NCBI RefSeq assembly: GCF_029893345.1 | Contig: NZ_JARXVE010000002.1 | Coordinates: forward strand, 558,001-622,000 | From: Mycolicibacterium frederiksbergense | GTDB taxonomy: Bacteria > Actinomycetota > Actinomycetes > Mycobacteriales > Mycobacteriaceae | Reading direction: 5' to 3' | DNA length: 64,000 nucleotides | Shown here: piece by piece, positions 7,141 to 15,735 of the stretch | Position numbering within the stretch: position 1 is the first letter of the stretch | How the letters are laid out: each line of letters begins with the position of its first letter | Made by a program: the position numbers and the translations under genes | The notes under the pieces: generated by a model | The model's database searches: none | Told to the model about the DNA's origin: nothing | What the model saw: only the letters and a program-made list of their open reading frames with translations

Positions 7141-8775
7141 ATGTCGGGCGGAAGACTAGCCAGACGGCCCGGGCTCGACCACTATGGGGAGGTGAATGAC
7201 GGCAGCAAGCAGTCCGAGCGGAGCACCGGCGCCGAGGTGGTGGTGAATCGTCTGCTCGCAGAGGGCGTCGACGTGTGCTTCGCGAATCCGGGCACATCGG
7301 AAATGCATTTCGTGGCGGCGCTGGATGCCGCCCCGGCCATGCGTCCGGTGTTGTGCCTGTTCGAGGGGGTCGCCACCGGCGCCGCCGATGGATACGCCCG
7401 GATCGCCGGCCGGCCGGCGGCCACACTGCTGCACCTCGGGCCGGGTATGGCCAACGGCCTGGCCAATCTGCACAATGCCCGTCGGGCCTTCAGTCCGGTG
7501 GTCAATGTGGTGGGCGACCACGCGACGTATCACCGACCCCTCGATGCGCCGCTGGAATCCGATATCGACGCGCTCGGGCACTGGGTGCATGGTTCGGTGC
7601 ATCGTCCGGAGTCCGCGGCCGACCTCGATGCCGCCGTCGGCGCCGCGGTGCACAATGCGGTCCACCCTGCGACCGGGCACGCCGGACAGGTTGCCACGGT
7701 GATTCTGCCTGCCGACTACTCATGGAGCTCTGTCGAACAGAATCCCTTGCCGGACAGCGCAATGCCCGAGGACGCCACAATCGACACGGACGTGGCCGGT
7801 GTCGCGAAGTTGCTGCGCAGCCAAGGGGAGAGCGCGGTATTGCTGCTTGGCGGATCGGTCACCGACGCGGACGGGCTGACGGCGGCGGCGCGCGTCCAGG
7901 CGGCAACCGGGGCGCGGGCCCTGGTCGAGACGTTTCCGGCCCGGCTGACCCGCGGGCGTGACGTGCCGGCGATCGAACGGCTCGGCTATCTCGCCGAACA
8001 AGCCACTCAACAGCTCGCCGGTGCAACGCATCTGGTGCTGGTCGGCGCGAAGTCCCCGGTGTCGTTCTTCGCCTACCCGGGTAAGCCGAGCGTGTTGGTG
8101 CCCGAGGGGGCCGAGGTGCACACCCTGGCCGTCGCAGATCTGCAGGCGCTCGCCGACGAGTTGGGGGGCGCGGTGGCGCCGGCACCGCAACCCGATCCGC
8201 CCGAGCTGCCCACCGGAACGCTCAACCCGCTGAACATGGCGCAGGTGATCGCCGCACTGCTGCCCGAGAATGCCATCATCTCCGATGAGGCCAACACCAG
8301 CGGGCTATTTCTGCCGGCCGCCACCGCGGCGGCGCCGCGCCATGACGTACTCACCCTCACCGGCGGGGCGATCGGTCAAGGTCTGCCGGTCGCGGTGGGC
8401 GCCGCGATCGCCGCGCCGCACCGGCCGGTGATCGCCCTGCAGGCCGACGGCAGTGCCGCCTACACCATTTCGGCACTGTGGACGATGGCCCGCGAGCAAC
8501 TCGACATCACCGTGGTGATCCTGAACAACCACGCCTACGCGATCCTGCAGTTGGAGCTGCAACGAGTGGGCACCCAGGCCAACGGCGAGCGGTCGCGGTC
8601 CCTGCTCGATCTGAGTCGGCCCGACATCGACTTCGCGTCGATCGCACAGGGATTCGGTGTCCCGGCCACCCGGGCCGGCACCGCGGAGGAACTCGCCACC
8701 CAGTTCCGCGCGGCACTGGCCGAACCGGGTCCGCACCTGATCGACGCGGCCCTGCCGGCGTGGTCACCGGCCTGA
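7141..8775 (+). CDS. ilvX: Acetolactate synthase large-subunit-like ThDP enzyme (IlvX-like)
   Basis: Up to 544 residues. It has the N-terminal ThDP Pyr domain (VCFANPGTSEMHF, then LFEGVATGAADGYAR containing the catalytic Glu), a central domain and a C-terminal PP domain with the ADGS...NN ThDP/Mg motif (LQADGSAAYTISALW ... VVILNNHAY). It most resembles mycobacterial IlvX, a large-subunit homologue of uncertain substrate, rather than IlvB: no acetolactate synthase small subunit is nearby. It may be a benzoylformate-decarboxylase-like or other 2-keto acid enzyme. The start is uncertain; GTG at 7192 is the alternative, and homology begins around 7220. Confidence 0.8.
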   Translation: MSGGRLARRPGLDHYGEVNDGSKQSERSTGAEVVVNRLLAEGVDVCFANPGTSEMHFVAALDAAPAMRPVLCLFEGVATGAADGYARIAGRPAATLLHLGPGMANGLANLHNARRAFSPVVNVVGDHATYHRPLDAPLESDIDALGHWVHGSVHRPESAADLDAAVGAAVHNAVHPATGHAGQVATVILPADYSWSSVEQNPLPDSAMPEDATIDTDVAGVAKLLRSQGESAVLLLGGSVTDADGLTAAARVQAATGARALVETFPARLTRGRDVPAIERLGYLAEQATQQLAGATHLVLVGAKSPVSFFAYPGKPSVLVPEGAEVHTLAVADLQALADELGGAVAPAPQPDPPELPTGTLNPLNMAQVIAALLPENAIISDEANTSGLFLPAATAAAPRHDVLTLTGGAIGQGLPVAVGAAIAAPHRPVIALQADGSAAYTISALWTMAREQLDITVVILNNHAYAILQLELQRVGTQANGERSRSLLDLSRPDIDFASIAQGFGVPATRAGTAEELATQFRAALAEPGPHLIDAALPAWSPA

Positions 8776-8789
8776 GCGACGTCAGCTGA

Positions 8790-9833
8790 TCACTGGCTCC
8801 GGGGGCGCACCTCTAACACCACTGCCGCGATCGGAATGCGCATCTGCTCGGGTGCCGAGGACAGCCGTGTGGCGATCCCGGCGTGCAGCCGCTGGTAGAA
8901 CACCGCACGCCGCTCCGGGGCGCCGTTGATCGCCGCACCCAGATCGGCGAACGCCGTGATTTGGCAGAAATCGGCCCAGCGGGTGCCGAAAGCAGTTGCG
9001 TTGCGGTCACTGCGGTAGGCGTTGAAGATTCTGTCCTCGGCGTCGAACAGTTCCAGATGCTCGATCGCGAGCCGCTCGAAGCGGCCAGACGGGGCAAAGG
9101 GAGCGGCGAAATCCGCGGCACTTCGCCCGGCAATCGGCAAGGACATCCGGGCGACCTCATCGGCACTCACCACACCGTCGGTGATCAACTCGGCCAGCGT
9201 GCCGGTGACGGACCGGAACAATGATCGATAGCCGAAATCGCCGTCGTCGCCCAGGCCGGCCGTCAACACCACCAGCCGGCCACCCGGACACAACTCGCGG
9301 CCGCGGAACGCGATGAACTCGTGCCAGTCGTACGCGGCCTGTCTGGCGTAGGCGGTGCGCACCCGATCATCGTTGCTGTACGCCGCGGCGATGTGATCGG
9401 GGACCGGCATCGGCACCCGGTCCAGCCGCATGATCGCCCAGGCCGACCAGCCCAGATGCACGGCGTTCGACGGCAGGATCTGGCTGTAGAACGATCGTCC
9501 GACGGCGGAGCTGAACGTGGCCGAATTCTTGTGCAGATAGGACTGCGGGTCCTCCTCCAGGACGCGGAACATCGTGCTGAAGTCGTTGTCGGCGACATCG
9601 GTGTGTGTCACCAGCACCGAATGCTCGGGCCGGGTGCGGCCACGCAGGATCGCGATCGCGGCACTGATCGGTTGCATCGAATTGTGCGCGGTGCCCGCTC
9701 CGTAATCGGCGATGACGATCGGCTGTGCCGGCATCGGGATCGGCACCGCGCGTGCCGCCTGCTCGAGAAGCTTGATCGCCGAACTCATTCCGGCGGCCTG
9801 CGGACGGAATGTCGTTCGGCGCGGTTTGGGCAT
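8790..9833 (-). CDS. SABATH-like SAM-dependent carboxyl methyltransferase
   Basis: A 347-residue class I methyltransferase. The SAM loop is IADYGAGTAHNSMQPI near residues 38-53, followed by HSVLVTHTDVADNDFSTMFRVL, SATFSSAVGRSFYSQILP and VHLGWSAWAIMRLDRVP. This order (Asn-rich SAM loop, short acidic D-N-D-F motif, FYSQILP, WSAWAI) is that of the SABATH/Methyltransf_7 family known for plant salicylate and jasmonate methylation, with bacterial homologues. It would methylate a small carboxylic acid. The start at 9833 (MPKPRR) is 2 bp downstream of the LapA-like gene stop; longer starts would overlap that gene. Confidence 0.72.
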   Translation of the reverse strand: MPKPRRTTFRPQAAGMSSAIKLLEQAARAVPIPMPAQPIVIADYGAGTAHNSMQPISAAIAILRGRTRPEHSVLVTHTDVADNDFSTMFRVLEEDPQSYLHKNSATFSSAVGRSFYSQILPSNAVHLGWSAWAIMRLDRVPMPVPDHIAAAYSNDDRVRTAYARQAAYDWHEFIAFRGRELCPGGRLVVLTAGLGDDGDFGYRSLFRSVTGTLAELITDGVVSADEVARMSLPIAGRSAADFAAPFAPSGRFERLAIEHLELFDAEDRIFNAYRSDRNATAFGTRWADFCQITAFADLGAAINGAPERRAVFYQRLHAGIATRLSSAPEQMRIPIAAVVLEVRPRSQ

Positions 9834-9835
9834 CG

Positions 9836-10075
9836 CTACGTTCGCCGTCGGCGCAGTAACAGACCGATGAGAAGACCCATGACGAAAATGATGACCAAGA
9901 TGAACCACATCGGCGACTCGACGGTCACCCACAGCACGTGGATGCGCACCCGGTCACGGTTCTGCGCGACGAAGATCGCGGCCAGGGCGACCAGGATCAG
10001 GGCGACCCAATAGCGCAGTGCGAACCGGCGTACCGGGCCGGTGGTCGCGGGCGTGGTGGTCTCGTCGCGAGGCAT
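9836..10075 (-). CDS. LapA-domain small membrane protein
   Basis: 79 residues with two transmembrane helices (about 23-37 and 57-73). The sequence between them, AAIFVAQNRDRVRIHVLWVTVESPMW, is typical of LipopolysaccharideAssembly-A (LapA/DUF1049) proteins, and a basic tail RRRRT closes it. In actinobacteria the role is unknown. The GC-rich 45-bp gap to 10121 separates it from the divergent SHOCT gene. It is followed after 2 bp by the SABATH-like methyltransferase, so the two may be co-transcribed. Confidence 0.78.
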   Translation of the reverse strand: MPRDETTTPATTGPVRRFALRYWVALILVALAAIFVAQNRDRVRIHVLWVTVESPMWFILVIIFVMGLLIGLLLRRRRT

Positions 10076-10120
10076 ACTCGACGGTAGCTCGTGTCTCGTA
10101 GGGCATGACAGACTTCCGCC

Positions 10121-10855
10121 ATGAGCAAAGGACGCCGCGCCCCGCGCAGCGGCATCACGGTGTCGGCCATCGTCTTGGCCATCGGCGCCATCGGATTCTT
10201 TGTGACGCTGATGCTGAACGCGTTCGTCCTCGACAAATACGATGCCTACGGTGAGGTTCCGATCCCCGGCTCGGACACTGTTGCACTTCCTGCCGGTGCG
10301 GGCACCATCAGTTTCCACACCCTGACCACCGGGTCGGGCAGTCGATTGCCGGTGCCGCCCCTCAATCTGCGGATCATCCCGCCCGACGGTATCGCCGAGC
10401 CGGTGGTCACCGAAAATATCGGCGGCACAACGACAGTCAATAATGACACCCGGGTGCAGGTATGGGTGGTTCAGGTCGCGGAGGCGGGCGAATACCAGAT
10501 CGTCACCGACGGTGACGTTAACGGCTATATCAACCCTCGCCTGGCGTTCGGCCACGACAGTCAATACGGCTGGGTGGTGTGGCCGTTCCTGGGGCTGTTT
10601 GCCGTGGGCATCGTCGCATTGGCTGGCGCGCTCTGGTGGTCGGCGCGTACCGCGCGCCGACCACGGCCCGTCGGCCCCCAAGAGTTCCCGGCCTTCGGGG
10701 TGGGCGAGGCTCCCAGCTACGCAACCCCGGACTATGCACCCAGCGATCAGGGGGTACGGCTGGAACAGCTCAAGACGCTGGCCGGCCTGCGGGATTCAGG
10801 CGCGTTGACCGAGGCCGAGTTCCAGCAGGAGAAGCGCCGGATCCTGGAGAGCTGA
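10121..10855 (+). CDS. Two-helix membrane protein with C-terminal SHOCT domain
   Basis: 244 residues. Helix one spans about 15-36 and helix two about 152-172. The segment between them (about 115 residues, with PVPPLNLRIIPPDG and EYQIVTDGDVNGYINP) is predicted extracytoplasmic and beta-rich. The cytoplasmic C-terminus ends in the SHOCT pattern LEQLKTLAGLRDSGALTEAEF plus KRRILES. SHOCT modules mediate oligomerisation in otherwise unrelated proteins. The precise role is unknown. It converges with kce. Confidence 0.8.
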   Translation: MSKGRRAPRSGITVSAIVLAIGAIGFFVTLMLNAFVLDKYDAYGEVPIPGSDTVALPAGAGTISFHTLTTGSGSRLPVPPLNLRIIPPDGIAEPVVTENIGGTTTVNNDTRVQVWVVQVAEAGEYQIVTDGDVNGYINPRLAFGHDSQYGWVVWPFLGLFAVGIVALAGALWWSARTARRPRPVGPQEFPAFGVGEAPSYATPDYAPSDQGVRLEQLKTLAGLRDSGALTEAEFQQEKRRILES

Positions 10856-10861
10856 CGCAGG

Positions 10862-10877
10862 TGACCCGGCCGGGTCA
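10862..10877. terminator. Perfect 16-bp palindrome between convergent genes
   Basis: TGACCCGGCCGGGTCA is an exact palindrome located between the SHOCT gene stop (10855) and the kce stop (10875-10877), overlapping the latter. It could act as a bidirectional transcription stop, although it has no loop or T-tract. Confidence 0.3.
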
Positions 10878-11711
10878 GGCGGTGGGCGCAAGCTGATTCA
10901 GTCCCAGCGCACGCCGGGTCTGGACAGCATCCATCACGTCATGCTGGGCGATCCCGGCCGCGTCTGCGGCGCGACGCACCAGCTGAACGTTTCCGGTCAC
11001 CAGCTCGGAGGCCGAGTACCGCAGCACATCCTCCATGCCGACCCGGACGTTGCCGCCGAGCGCCAGTGTGGTCATCAGCACCGGGATTGCGGTCCGGCCG
11101 ATGCCGGTCGCCGACCACGAACAACCGTGCGGCAGTGCGGCATGAGCTGCCACCAGCGTGCGGGTGTCACCCGGCATTCCTCCGGGTACTCCCATCACCA
11201 GATTGCAGTGGACCACACCCTGTTTGGGGGGCCCGAAGCGATCGAGTAGACGATGCAGCGTGGCGATGTGGCCGAAGTCGAAGCACTCGAATTCCGGCAG
11301 CACGCCGCGGTCGAGCGCGGCCTGGTAGAGCTCTTCGACGAACCCGAGGGGGTTGGAGAACACCTCGCGGCCGAAGTTGACGGTGCCGCAGGTCAGCGAG
11401 CACGATTCCGGTTCCAGATCCAGCACCCGCAACCGGGATTCGAGCGGGTCGTGGACGCTGCCGCCGGTCGAGAGTTGCACGATGAGGTTGGTGTGCTCCC
11501 GTACTCCTGCCACGATCTCGCGGAGCACAGCGTGGTCGAGCGTCGAGTTGCCCTCAGCGTCGCGGCCGTGAATGTGGATCAGAGCTGCTCCGGCCTGTTC
11601 ACACGCGATCGCCTCAGCCACGATCTCCTCGGGCTGCAGCGGAATGTTCGGATTATCGGCCTTCGTCGATTCGGCACCGGTCGGGGCCACCGTGATGAAC
11701 ATCGAGCTCAT
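10875..11711 (-). CDS. kce: 3-keto-5-aminohexanoate cleavage enzyme (BKACE family)
   Basis: 278 residues of the DUF849/BKACE family. Kce condenses 5-amino-3-ketohexanoate with acetyl-CoA to give 3-aminobutyryl-CoA and acetoacetate. The zinc-binding HIHGRD (about residues 46-51), the N-terminal TVAPTGAESTKADNPNIP, QLSTGGSV, and the C-terminal Glu of VRVGMEDVLRYS match the family's metal and substrate site. Because BKACE members use diverse beta-keto acids, the specific call rests on the neighbours: it overlaps kal (ATGA at 11708-11711) and follows kdd, exactly the trio of lysine fermentation. Confidence 0.85.
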   Translation of the reverse strand: MSSMFITVAPTGAESTKADNPNIPLQPEEIVAEAIACEQAGAALIHIHGRDAEGNSTLDHAVLREIVAGVREHTNLIVQLSTGGSVHDPLESRLRVLDLEPESCSLTCGTVNFGREVFSNPLGFVEELYQAALDRGVLPEFECFDFGHIATLHRLLDRFGPPKQGVVHCNLVMGVPGGMPGDTRTLVAAHAALPHGCSWSATGIGRTAIPVLMTTLALGGNVRVGMEDVLRYSASELVTGNVQLVRRAADAAGIAQHDVMDAVQTRRALGLNQLAPTA

Positions 11712-12097
11712 TTCTCTGCACCTTTTTCTGTACCCGGCACGACCAGCACCGCCACCGCGGTGGTCACCAGCAGCTTCTCCGCGAGCTGGACGGCGCCCGA
11801 CTCACGTGCGGTGTGGTCTGAGCGCGAAGTCACATGCGCCTGCAGCTCGAGGCGGCGACTGCGCCGCCCCACCGATGTGATGCGTCCGGTCACCTCCAGC
11901 AGGTCGCCCGCCAATACGGGCTCGTGGAAGTCGACCTCTTCGTAGCCCGCGAGCAGGCCTTCGTCTCCCTCGGTGACGATGCTCAGCTCGGTGGCCACCT
12001 CGCCGAAGATGCGCATCACATACGCGCCGTCGACGAGCCCGCCTGCGTAGTGCGCGTCGGCATAGGACACATACCGGCGGTGGACGATCTCGGTCAT
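11708..12097 (-). CDS. kal: 3-aminobutyryl-CoA ammonia-lyase (hotdog fold)
   Basis: 129 residues, a single hotdog domain. Kal eliminates ammonia from L-3-aminobutyryl-CoA to give crotonyl-CoA, which enters beta-oxidation. The sequence SYADAHYAGGLVDGAYVMRI, GEVATELSIVTEGDEGLLAGY, EEVDFHEPVLAGDLLEVTGRI matches Kal rather than ordinary thioesterases. It lies 30 bp after kdd and its stop overlaps the kce start, so the three are one transcription unit. No paralogue of a crotonyl-CoA hydratase is within the island; general beta-oxidation would finish the pathway. Confidence 0.82.
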   Translation of the reverse strand: MTEIVHRRYVSYADAHYAGGLVDGAYVMRIFGEVATELSIVTEGDEGLLAGYEEVDFHEPVLAGDLLEVTGRITSVGRRSRRLELQAHVTSRSDHTARESGAVQLAEKLLVTTAVAVLVVPGTEKGAEK

Positions 12098-12126
12098 CGA
12101 ACTCCTTTTGGTCGTTGTTCTCGGGT

Positions 12127-13161
12127 TCAGCGGGCGGGCAGGTGCTGCTCGAAGAACTCACGTACCCGTGGGTCGGAGCGGACGATGTCCAGCGCGAGTT
12201 CGGCATGGCCGGGGACATAACCCGAGCCGATGTACAGGTCGAAGTCCAGGCACAGCGCCTCGGCGCCCAATGCGACGGCGGGGAAGCTGGTTGCCATCGA
12301 GAAATACAGGATGGCCCCGCCGGGCCGGGTCGCCAGCATCGCCGCGTGTTCGCACCCGGGGGCATTGACGCAGACGAACGTGACGTCCGCGGGTCCGGCG
12401 TGTTCGTCGAGCGTCTGGCGCACCCGTAGCGGGTCGGTGGCGTCGGCCACCAACACCAGATCGAACAGATCGCGTTCGCGCAGCGCGTCGGCTTCCGATC
12501 GGCTGGGCACCACCGACACCGTCTGTACGCCGTGGCGGCGCGCGGCCGCGGCGCTGAGCACCGCGCTCTTGCCGCCGCCGAGCAGTAGCAGCCGCTGGGC
12601 CCGCCCGGACAACAGTGTCCGCGAAAGGATGCGCTCGGCCTGGGCGGGCGCACCGCAGACATCGAGCACCGCCAGCGCGAGTTCCTCGGGCAGATCATCC
12701 GGCAGGGCGCTGATCATGCGGGGAGCCGCGACCACGGCCCGTGCGTCCAGCGGAACAACTTCGGTTCGGGTATCCCAGCGTTGCAGGGAATCTCGGATCT
12801 GCAGGGGAGTGGCGGTCAGGGAGATCAGGGTGGCCACCCGGTCGCCCGGCCGGTACGGCGCGCACGCGGCCGGATCAGCGACCGCGCTCACCCGCCCGAC
12901 CAGCATGCCACCAGATCCCGTGCGCGGATTGGACATCTTGCCGCGGGTGGCGACGATGTCGAGTACCTCGGCGCGGATCTTCGCGGGGTTGCCGTCATGG
13001 TGTTCGACGAGGTCGCGGTAGCTTGCGGAATCCAGGTTGAGAAAGCCGACATCGATCTCGATGTCACTGCCGGTCAACGGTTCTCCACTACACAATCGCT
13101 CGGCGGCCTGCGGCAGCGCGCCCGGTGGTGAGAGCACCCGGTGTGTTCCGATCGCGGTCAC
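12127..13161 (-). CDS. kdd: L-erythro-3,5-diaminohexanoate dehydrogenase
   Basis: 344 residues. Kdd oxidatively deaminates 3,5-diaminohexanoate to 5-amino-3-ketohexanoate with NAD(P)+. A Rossmann-type segment LLLLGGGKSAVLSAAAARRHG is near residues 190-210; the family-typical N-terminal part includes IDVGFLNLDSASYRDL and the central TRGKMSNPRTGSGGMLVG. The C-terminus DLYIGSGYVPGHAELALDIVR also matches. The GTG start overlaps the TetR stop (GTGA at 13158-13161), so regulator and pathway are co-transcribed. The lysine 2,3-aminomutase (kamA) and beta-lysine 5,6-aminomutase (kamDE) that make the substrate in clostridia are not in this window. Confidence 0.85.
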   Translation of the reverse strand: MTAIGTHRVLSPPGALPQAAERLCSGEPLTGSDIEIDVGFLNLDSASYRDLVEHHDGNPAKIRAEVLDIVATRGKMSNPRTGSGGMLVGRVSAVADPAACAPYRPGDRVATLISLTATPLQIRDSLQRWDTRTEVVPLDARAVVAAPRMISALPDDLPEELALAVLDVCGAPAQAERILSRTLLSGRAQRLLLLGGGKSAVLSAAAARRHGVQTVSVVPSRSEADALRERDLFDLVLVADATDPLRVRQTLDEHAGPADVTFVCVNAPGCEHAAMLATRPGGAILYFSMATSFPAVALGAEALCLDFDLYIGSGYVPGHAELALDIVRSDPRVREFFEQHLPAR

Positions 13162-13763
13162 GAGTTCTTCCTCCGTGGCTTGCGGGCGCCCAGCGCGTTC
13201 AGGCTGAGCTCGACGTAGTTGGAGATGAGCGCATCCAGACCCAGCCGGCCTTCCGGGCGGTACCAGTGCGCCACACCGGTGCTCATCTCCAGTAGCGACT
13301 TGGTCGCGATGTCGACATCGCTGACGGTGAACTGCCCGGCCTTCTTGCCCGCGTTGATCGTTCGATTCCAGATGGCCTCGTAGTCGTCGCGGTACTTCAC
13401 GATGGCCTCACGATTGGGGCCGGACAGCGAGCGCACCTCGGTGTCGCTGACGATGCACTGCAGCCGCCGTTCGGTGTGGGTGCGGACGTGCACGGCGACC
13501 AGAGCGGCCATCCGGTCTACCGGGTTGACCTTGCCCTGCAATGCGATCTCGGCATCGCGCAGCAGAGTCAGCATGTTTTCGGTGAGGATCTCGACCAGCA
13601 GATCCTCCTTTGTGTTCATGTAGTGGTAGAGCGTCGCGAGTGAGACTCCCGCCTCCTCGGCGATCCGCCGGATCCCGGTGCCGGCGAAGCCCACGCTGCT
13701 GAAGAGCTCGAGAGCGGCTGTACGGATGTCGTGGCGCGGCGAGTCTGATTGGCCGGTGGACAT
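13158..13763 (-). CDS. TetR-family repressor of the kdd-kal-kce / importer island
   Basis: 201 residues. The N-terminal HTH is clear: IRTAALELFSSVGFAGTGI, RRIAEEAGVSLATLYHYM, NTKEDLLVEIL. The C-terminal ligand domain (residues 70-195) is typical of TetR proteins binding acyl-CoA or small organic ligands. The ATG at 13763 is preceded by AAGGGGG; a longer frame to 13811 overlaps the presumed operator. It is the first gene of the catabolic operon and is divergent from the ABC importer, so autoregulation and control of both arms is the simplest model. Putative operators are at 13781-13796, 13836-13849 and 13945-13958. Confidence 0.9.
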   Translation of the reverse strand: MSTGQSDSPRHDIRTAALELFSSVGFAGTGIRRIAEEAGVSLATLYHYMNTKEDLLVEILTENMLTLLRDAEIALQGKVNPVDRMAALVAVHVRTHTERRLQCIVSDTEVRSLSGPNREAIVKYRDDYEAIWNRTINAGKKAGQFTVSDVDIATKSLLEMSTGVAHWYRPEGRLGLDALISNYVELSLNALGARKPRRKNS

Positions 13764-13780
13764 CGCACCCCCTTTATTGT

Positions 13781-13849
13781 CGATCGATTGATCTAGCCCA
13801 GAAGCATACAACCACCCCTCAGGGGCGCGTCAATCATCGAGTGATCTAG
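13781..13849. promoter_or_regulatory. Repeated putative TetR operators and minus-strand -10
   Basis: The 14-mer ATCGATTGATCTAG (13783-13796) recurs with one mismatch as ATCGAGTGATCTAG (13836-13849), 53 bp apart. They flank a minus-strand TANNNT box TATGCT (complement of 13803-13808) placed to transcribe the TetR-kdd operon. Two copies around the -10 of an autoregulated operon fit repressor sites. Confidence 0.5.
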
Positions 13850-13906
13850 CGAAATAGCCTGTTAATACCGGTGATACGTGGAATCCAGCTATTTTTCAGA
13901 TTCCTA

Positions 13907-13958
13907 TTGCTGGCGGATGGGTTCGACAGTATCCTCAGATCGCCCGATCGATCGATCG
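13907..13958 (+). promoter_or_regulatory. Importer promoter with palindromic operator at the start point
   Basis: TTGCTG (13907-13912), a 17-bp spacer and TATCCT (13930-13935) form a good sigA-type promoter. A perfect 14-bp palindrome CGATCGATCGATCG (13945-13958) begins about 9 bp after the -10, at the predicted transcription start, and shares the ATCGAT core with the two repeats on the TetR side. It is well placed for repression of the ABC importer operon. Confidence 0.5.
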
Positions 13959-13989
13959 AACGAACGACGTGAATCGAGGAGACTCCGCT

Positions 13990-14865
13990 GTGAGAATGAA
14001 GATATTGGCGACCGCATTGGCGGTCGGTGCGCTCGCCTTCGTCCCGGCTTGCAGTGTCGCCGAGCCTGCGGACCCCGAAGCGGCGCCTGCCGAGCGGGTC
14101 GCCGAGATCGCATCCGACAAGTTGGTGCGCAGTGGTTATCTCACCGCGTGTATGGATATGCCGTACCAGCCATTTCAGTACTTCGACGATGCCGGCGAGC
14201 CCATCGGCGTCGACATCGACCTGATGACCGAGGTCGCAGCCCGGCTGGGTCTCAAGCCGAATTTCCAGAACGCGGTGTTCGACACCATCGTCGCCGCGGT
14301 CAAGGGCGGCAAATGCGATCTGATCTGGGCCGATCAGTACGTCACGCCCGAACGGATCAAACAGCTCGACATGATGGCCTACTGGAACGCCGCCGAGGTG
14401 GTCGTGGTGCCGGAGGGCAACCCGAAGCACATCGGCACCAAGGAACAACTGTGCGGATACAAGGTCGCGGGGCAGAAGGGCGGCGCAGATGTCGACGCGC
14501 TGAACAAGCTCAGCGCCGCCTGCACCGACAAGGGCGAGCCGGCGATCAACATCCTCCAATTCCCGCGCAGCCCAGACGCTTACCAGGCGCTCGCCTCAGG
14601 TCAGGTGGATGCCTGGATGACCGAAGAGGTCGCCGCGTTGCTGTTGAAGAAGGAGGGCAAGGCCAAGGTTGAGTTCACCGACACCTTCGCGCTGGGCGAC
14701 GGCGCACTGGCCGGCCTCACCGCTTTCTCGTTCCGTCCTGACGATCCGGCGATCAAGGATCCGGTGATGAAAGCCATCCAATCGATGATCGACGACGGCA
14801 CCTGGCACAAGATCTGGGAGAAGTGGGGCCTCGCTGACATCGCCATCGACCCGAAATCCGTCTGA
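13990..14865 (+). CDS. Amino-acid ABC transporter substrate-binding lipoprotein
   Basis: A 291-residue family 3 solute-binding protein. The signal peptide ends in a lipobox VPAC with Cys21 as the lipidation site. The mature part has the two-lobe SBP_bac_3 pattern: GYLTACMDMPYQPFQYFD, GEPIGVDIDLMTEVAARLGL, DTIVAAVKGGKCDLIWADQ, AYQALASGQVDAWMTEE, and a C-terminal WHKIWEKWGLAD. It would capture a polar amino acid outside the membrane. The GTG start is 8 nt after GAGGAG; an upstream frame start at 13969 lacks such a site. It is first in an operon with permease, ATPase and a PTE-family hydrolase. Confidence 0.92.
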   Translation: MRMKILATALAVGALAFVPACSVAEPADPEAAPAERVAEIASDKLVRSGYLTACMDMPYQPFQYFDDAGEPIGVDIDLMTEVAARLGLKPNFQNAVFDTIVAAVKGGKCDLIWADQYVTPERIKQLDMMAYWNAAEVVVVPEGNPKHIGTKEQLCGYKVAGQKGGADVDALNKLSAACTDKGEPAINILQFPRSPDAYQALASGQVDAWMTEEVAALLLKKEGKAKVEFTDTFALGDGALAGLTAFSFRPDDPAIKDPVMKAIQSMIDDGTWHKIWEKWGLADIAIDPKSV

Positions 14866-14919
14866 CAGATCCCGGCAGGGCAGGGTGGCATCGAGCCACC
14901 CTGCCGCGGAAAGGATTTC

Positions 14920-15735
14920 ATGGATATCAAGCTAGTAGCCGCGGCCAACAGCTATCCGTTCGACTGGCCGGCGTTCTGGGACTATCTGACGAATCCGAGC
15001 AGTCTGATCATCAAGGGCCTGGTGCTCACGGTGATCATCGCGATCATCTCGCAGGTGCTTGGCGTGTTGATCGGTCTTGCCGCCGCGCTGGCCCGGGGCA
15101 GCAGATTCCGGGCCGTCCGCTGGTTCGCGGCGGGCTACATCGGACTGTTCCGTGGTACCCCGTTTCTGGTGCAGGTCTCGATCATCTTCTTCGCCGGGTT
15201 CCCGTTCTTCGGCCTGTCTATCTTCGGCGGTTACCGCTGGGATGATCTGCGAATACTGGGCTTCGTGATCTTCGGCCGGATACTGGCCGGCATCTTCGCG
15301 CTGTCGCTGAACGAAGGCGCCTACATGGCCGAGATCGTCAGGGCCGGAATCAGTTCGGTGGAACCCGGGCAGATCGAGGCGGCCCATGCGATCGGGATGA
15401 CGCATCGGCAGACCATGCGGCGTGTCGTGCTGCCGCAGGCCGCCCGCACCATCGTTCCGCCATTGGGGAATCAGTTCAACCTGATGCTCAAGAGCACATC
15501 GCTGTTGTCGGTGATCAGTGTGACCGAGCTGTATACCGCAGCCGCAATCATCCAGGGACAGACCTTCCAGCCTTTCGAGGTGTTCGGTGCAGTCGCGATC
15601 TATTACCTTGCGCTGACCGCGATCTGGACCGTCATCCAGGGACTGATCGAGCGCAGGATGAATCATCACAATGTGCAACAGAAGTCCAAACGCCGGCTGG
15701 TGTCGGCCGGTCAACCGGTCGGGAGCGTCGCATGA
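14920..15735 (+). CDS. Amino-acid ABC transporter permease
   Basis: 271 residues of the HisM/GlnP type with about five transmembrane helices between residues 30 and 245. The EAA loop that contacts the ATPase is seen at [20 protein letters not shown] followed by [16 protein letters not shown] (about 147-185), and FRGTPFLVQ near 73 is also diagnostic. AAGGATTTC precedes the ATG. It would form the transmembrane channel, probably as a homodimer because only one permease gene is present. The stop overlaps the ATPase start (ATGA at 15732-15735). Confidence 0.93.
   Translation: MDIKLVAAANSYPFDWPAFWDYLTNPSSLIIKGLVLTVIIAIISQVLGVLIGLAAALARGSRFRAVRWFAAGYIGLFRGTPFLVQVSIIFFAGFPFFGLSIFGGYRWDDLRILGFVIFGRILAGIFALSLNEGAYMAEIVRAGISSVEPGQIEAAHAIGMTHRQTMRRVVLPQAARTIVPPLGNQFNLMLKSTSLLSVISVTELYTAAAIIQGQTFQPFEVFGAVAIYYLALTAIWTVIQGLIERRMNHHNVQQKSKRRLVSAGQPVGSVA

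Noticed and set aside
13945..13958. GATC microsatellite
   Set aside because: The run is short (14 bp), and its position at the importer start point with related sites nearby makes an operator more likely than a slippage repeat.
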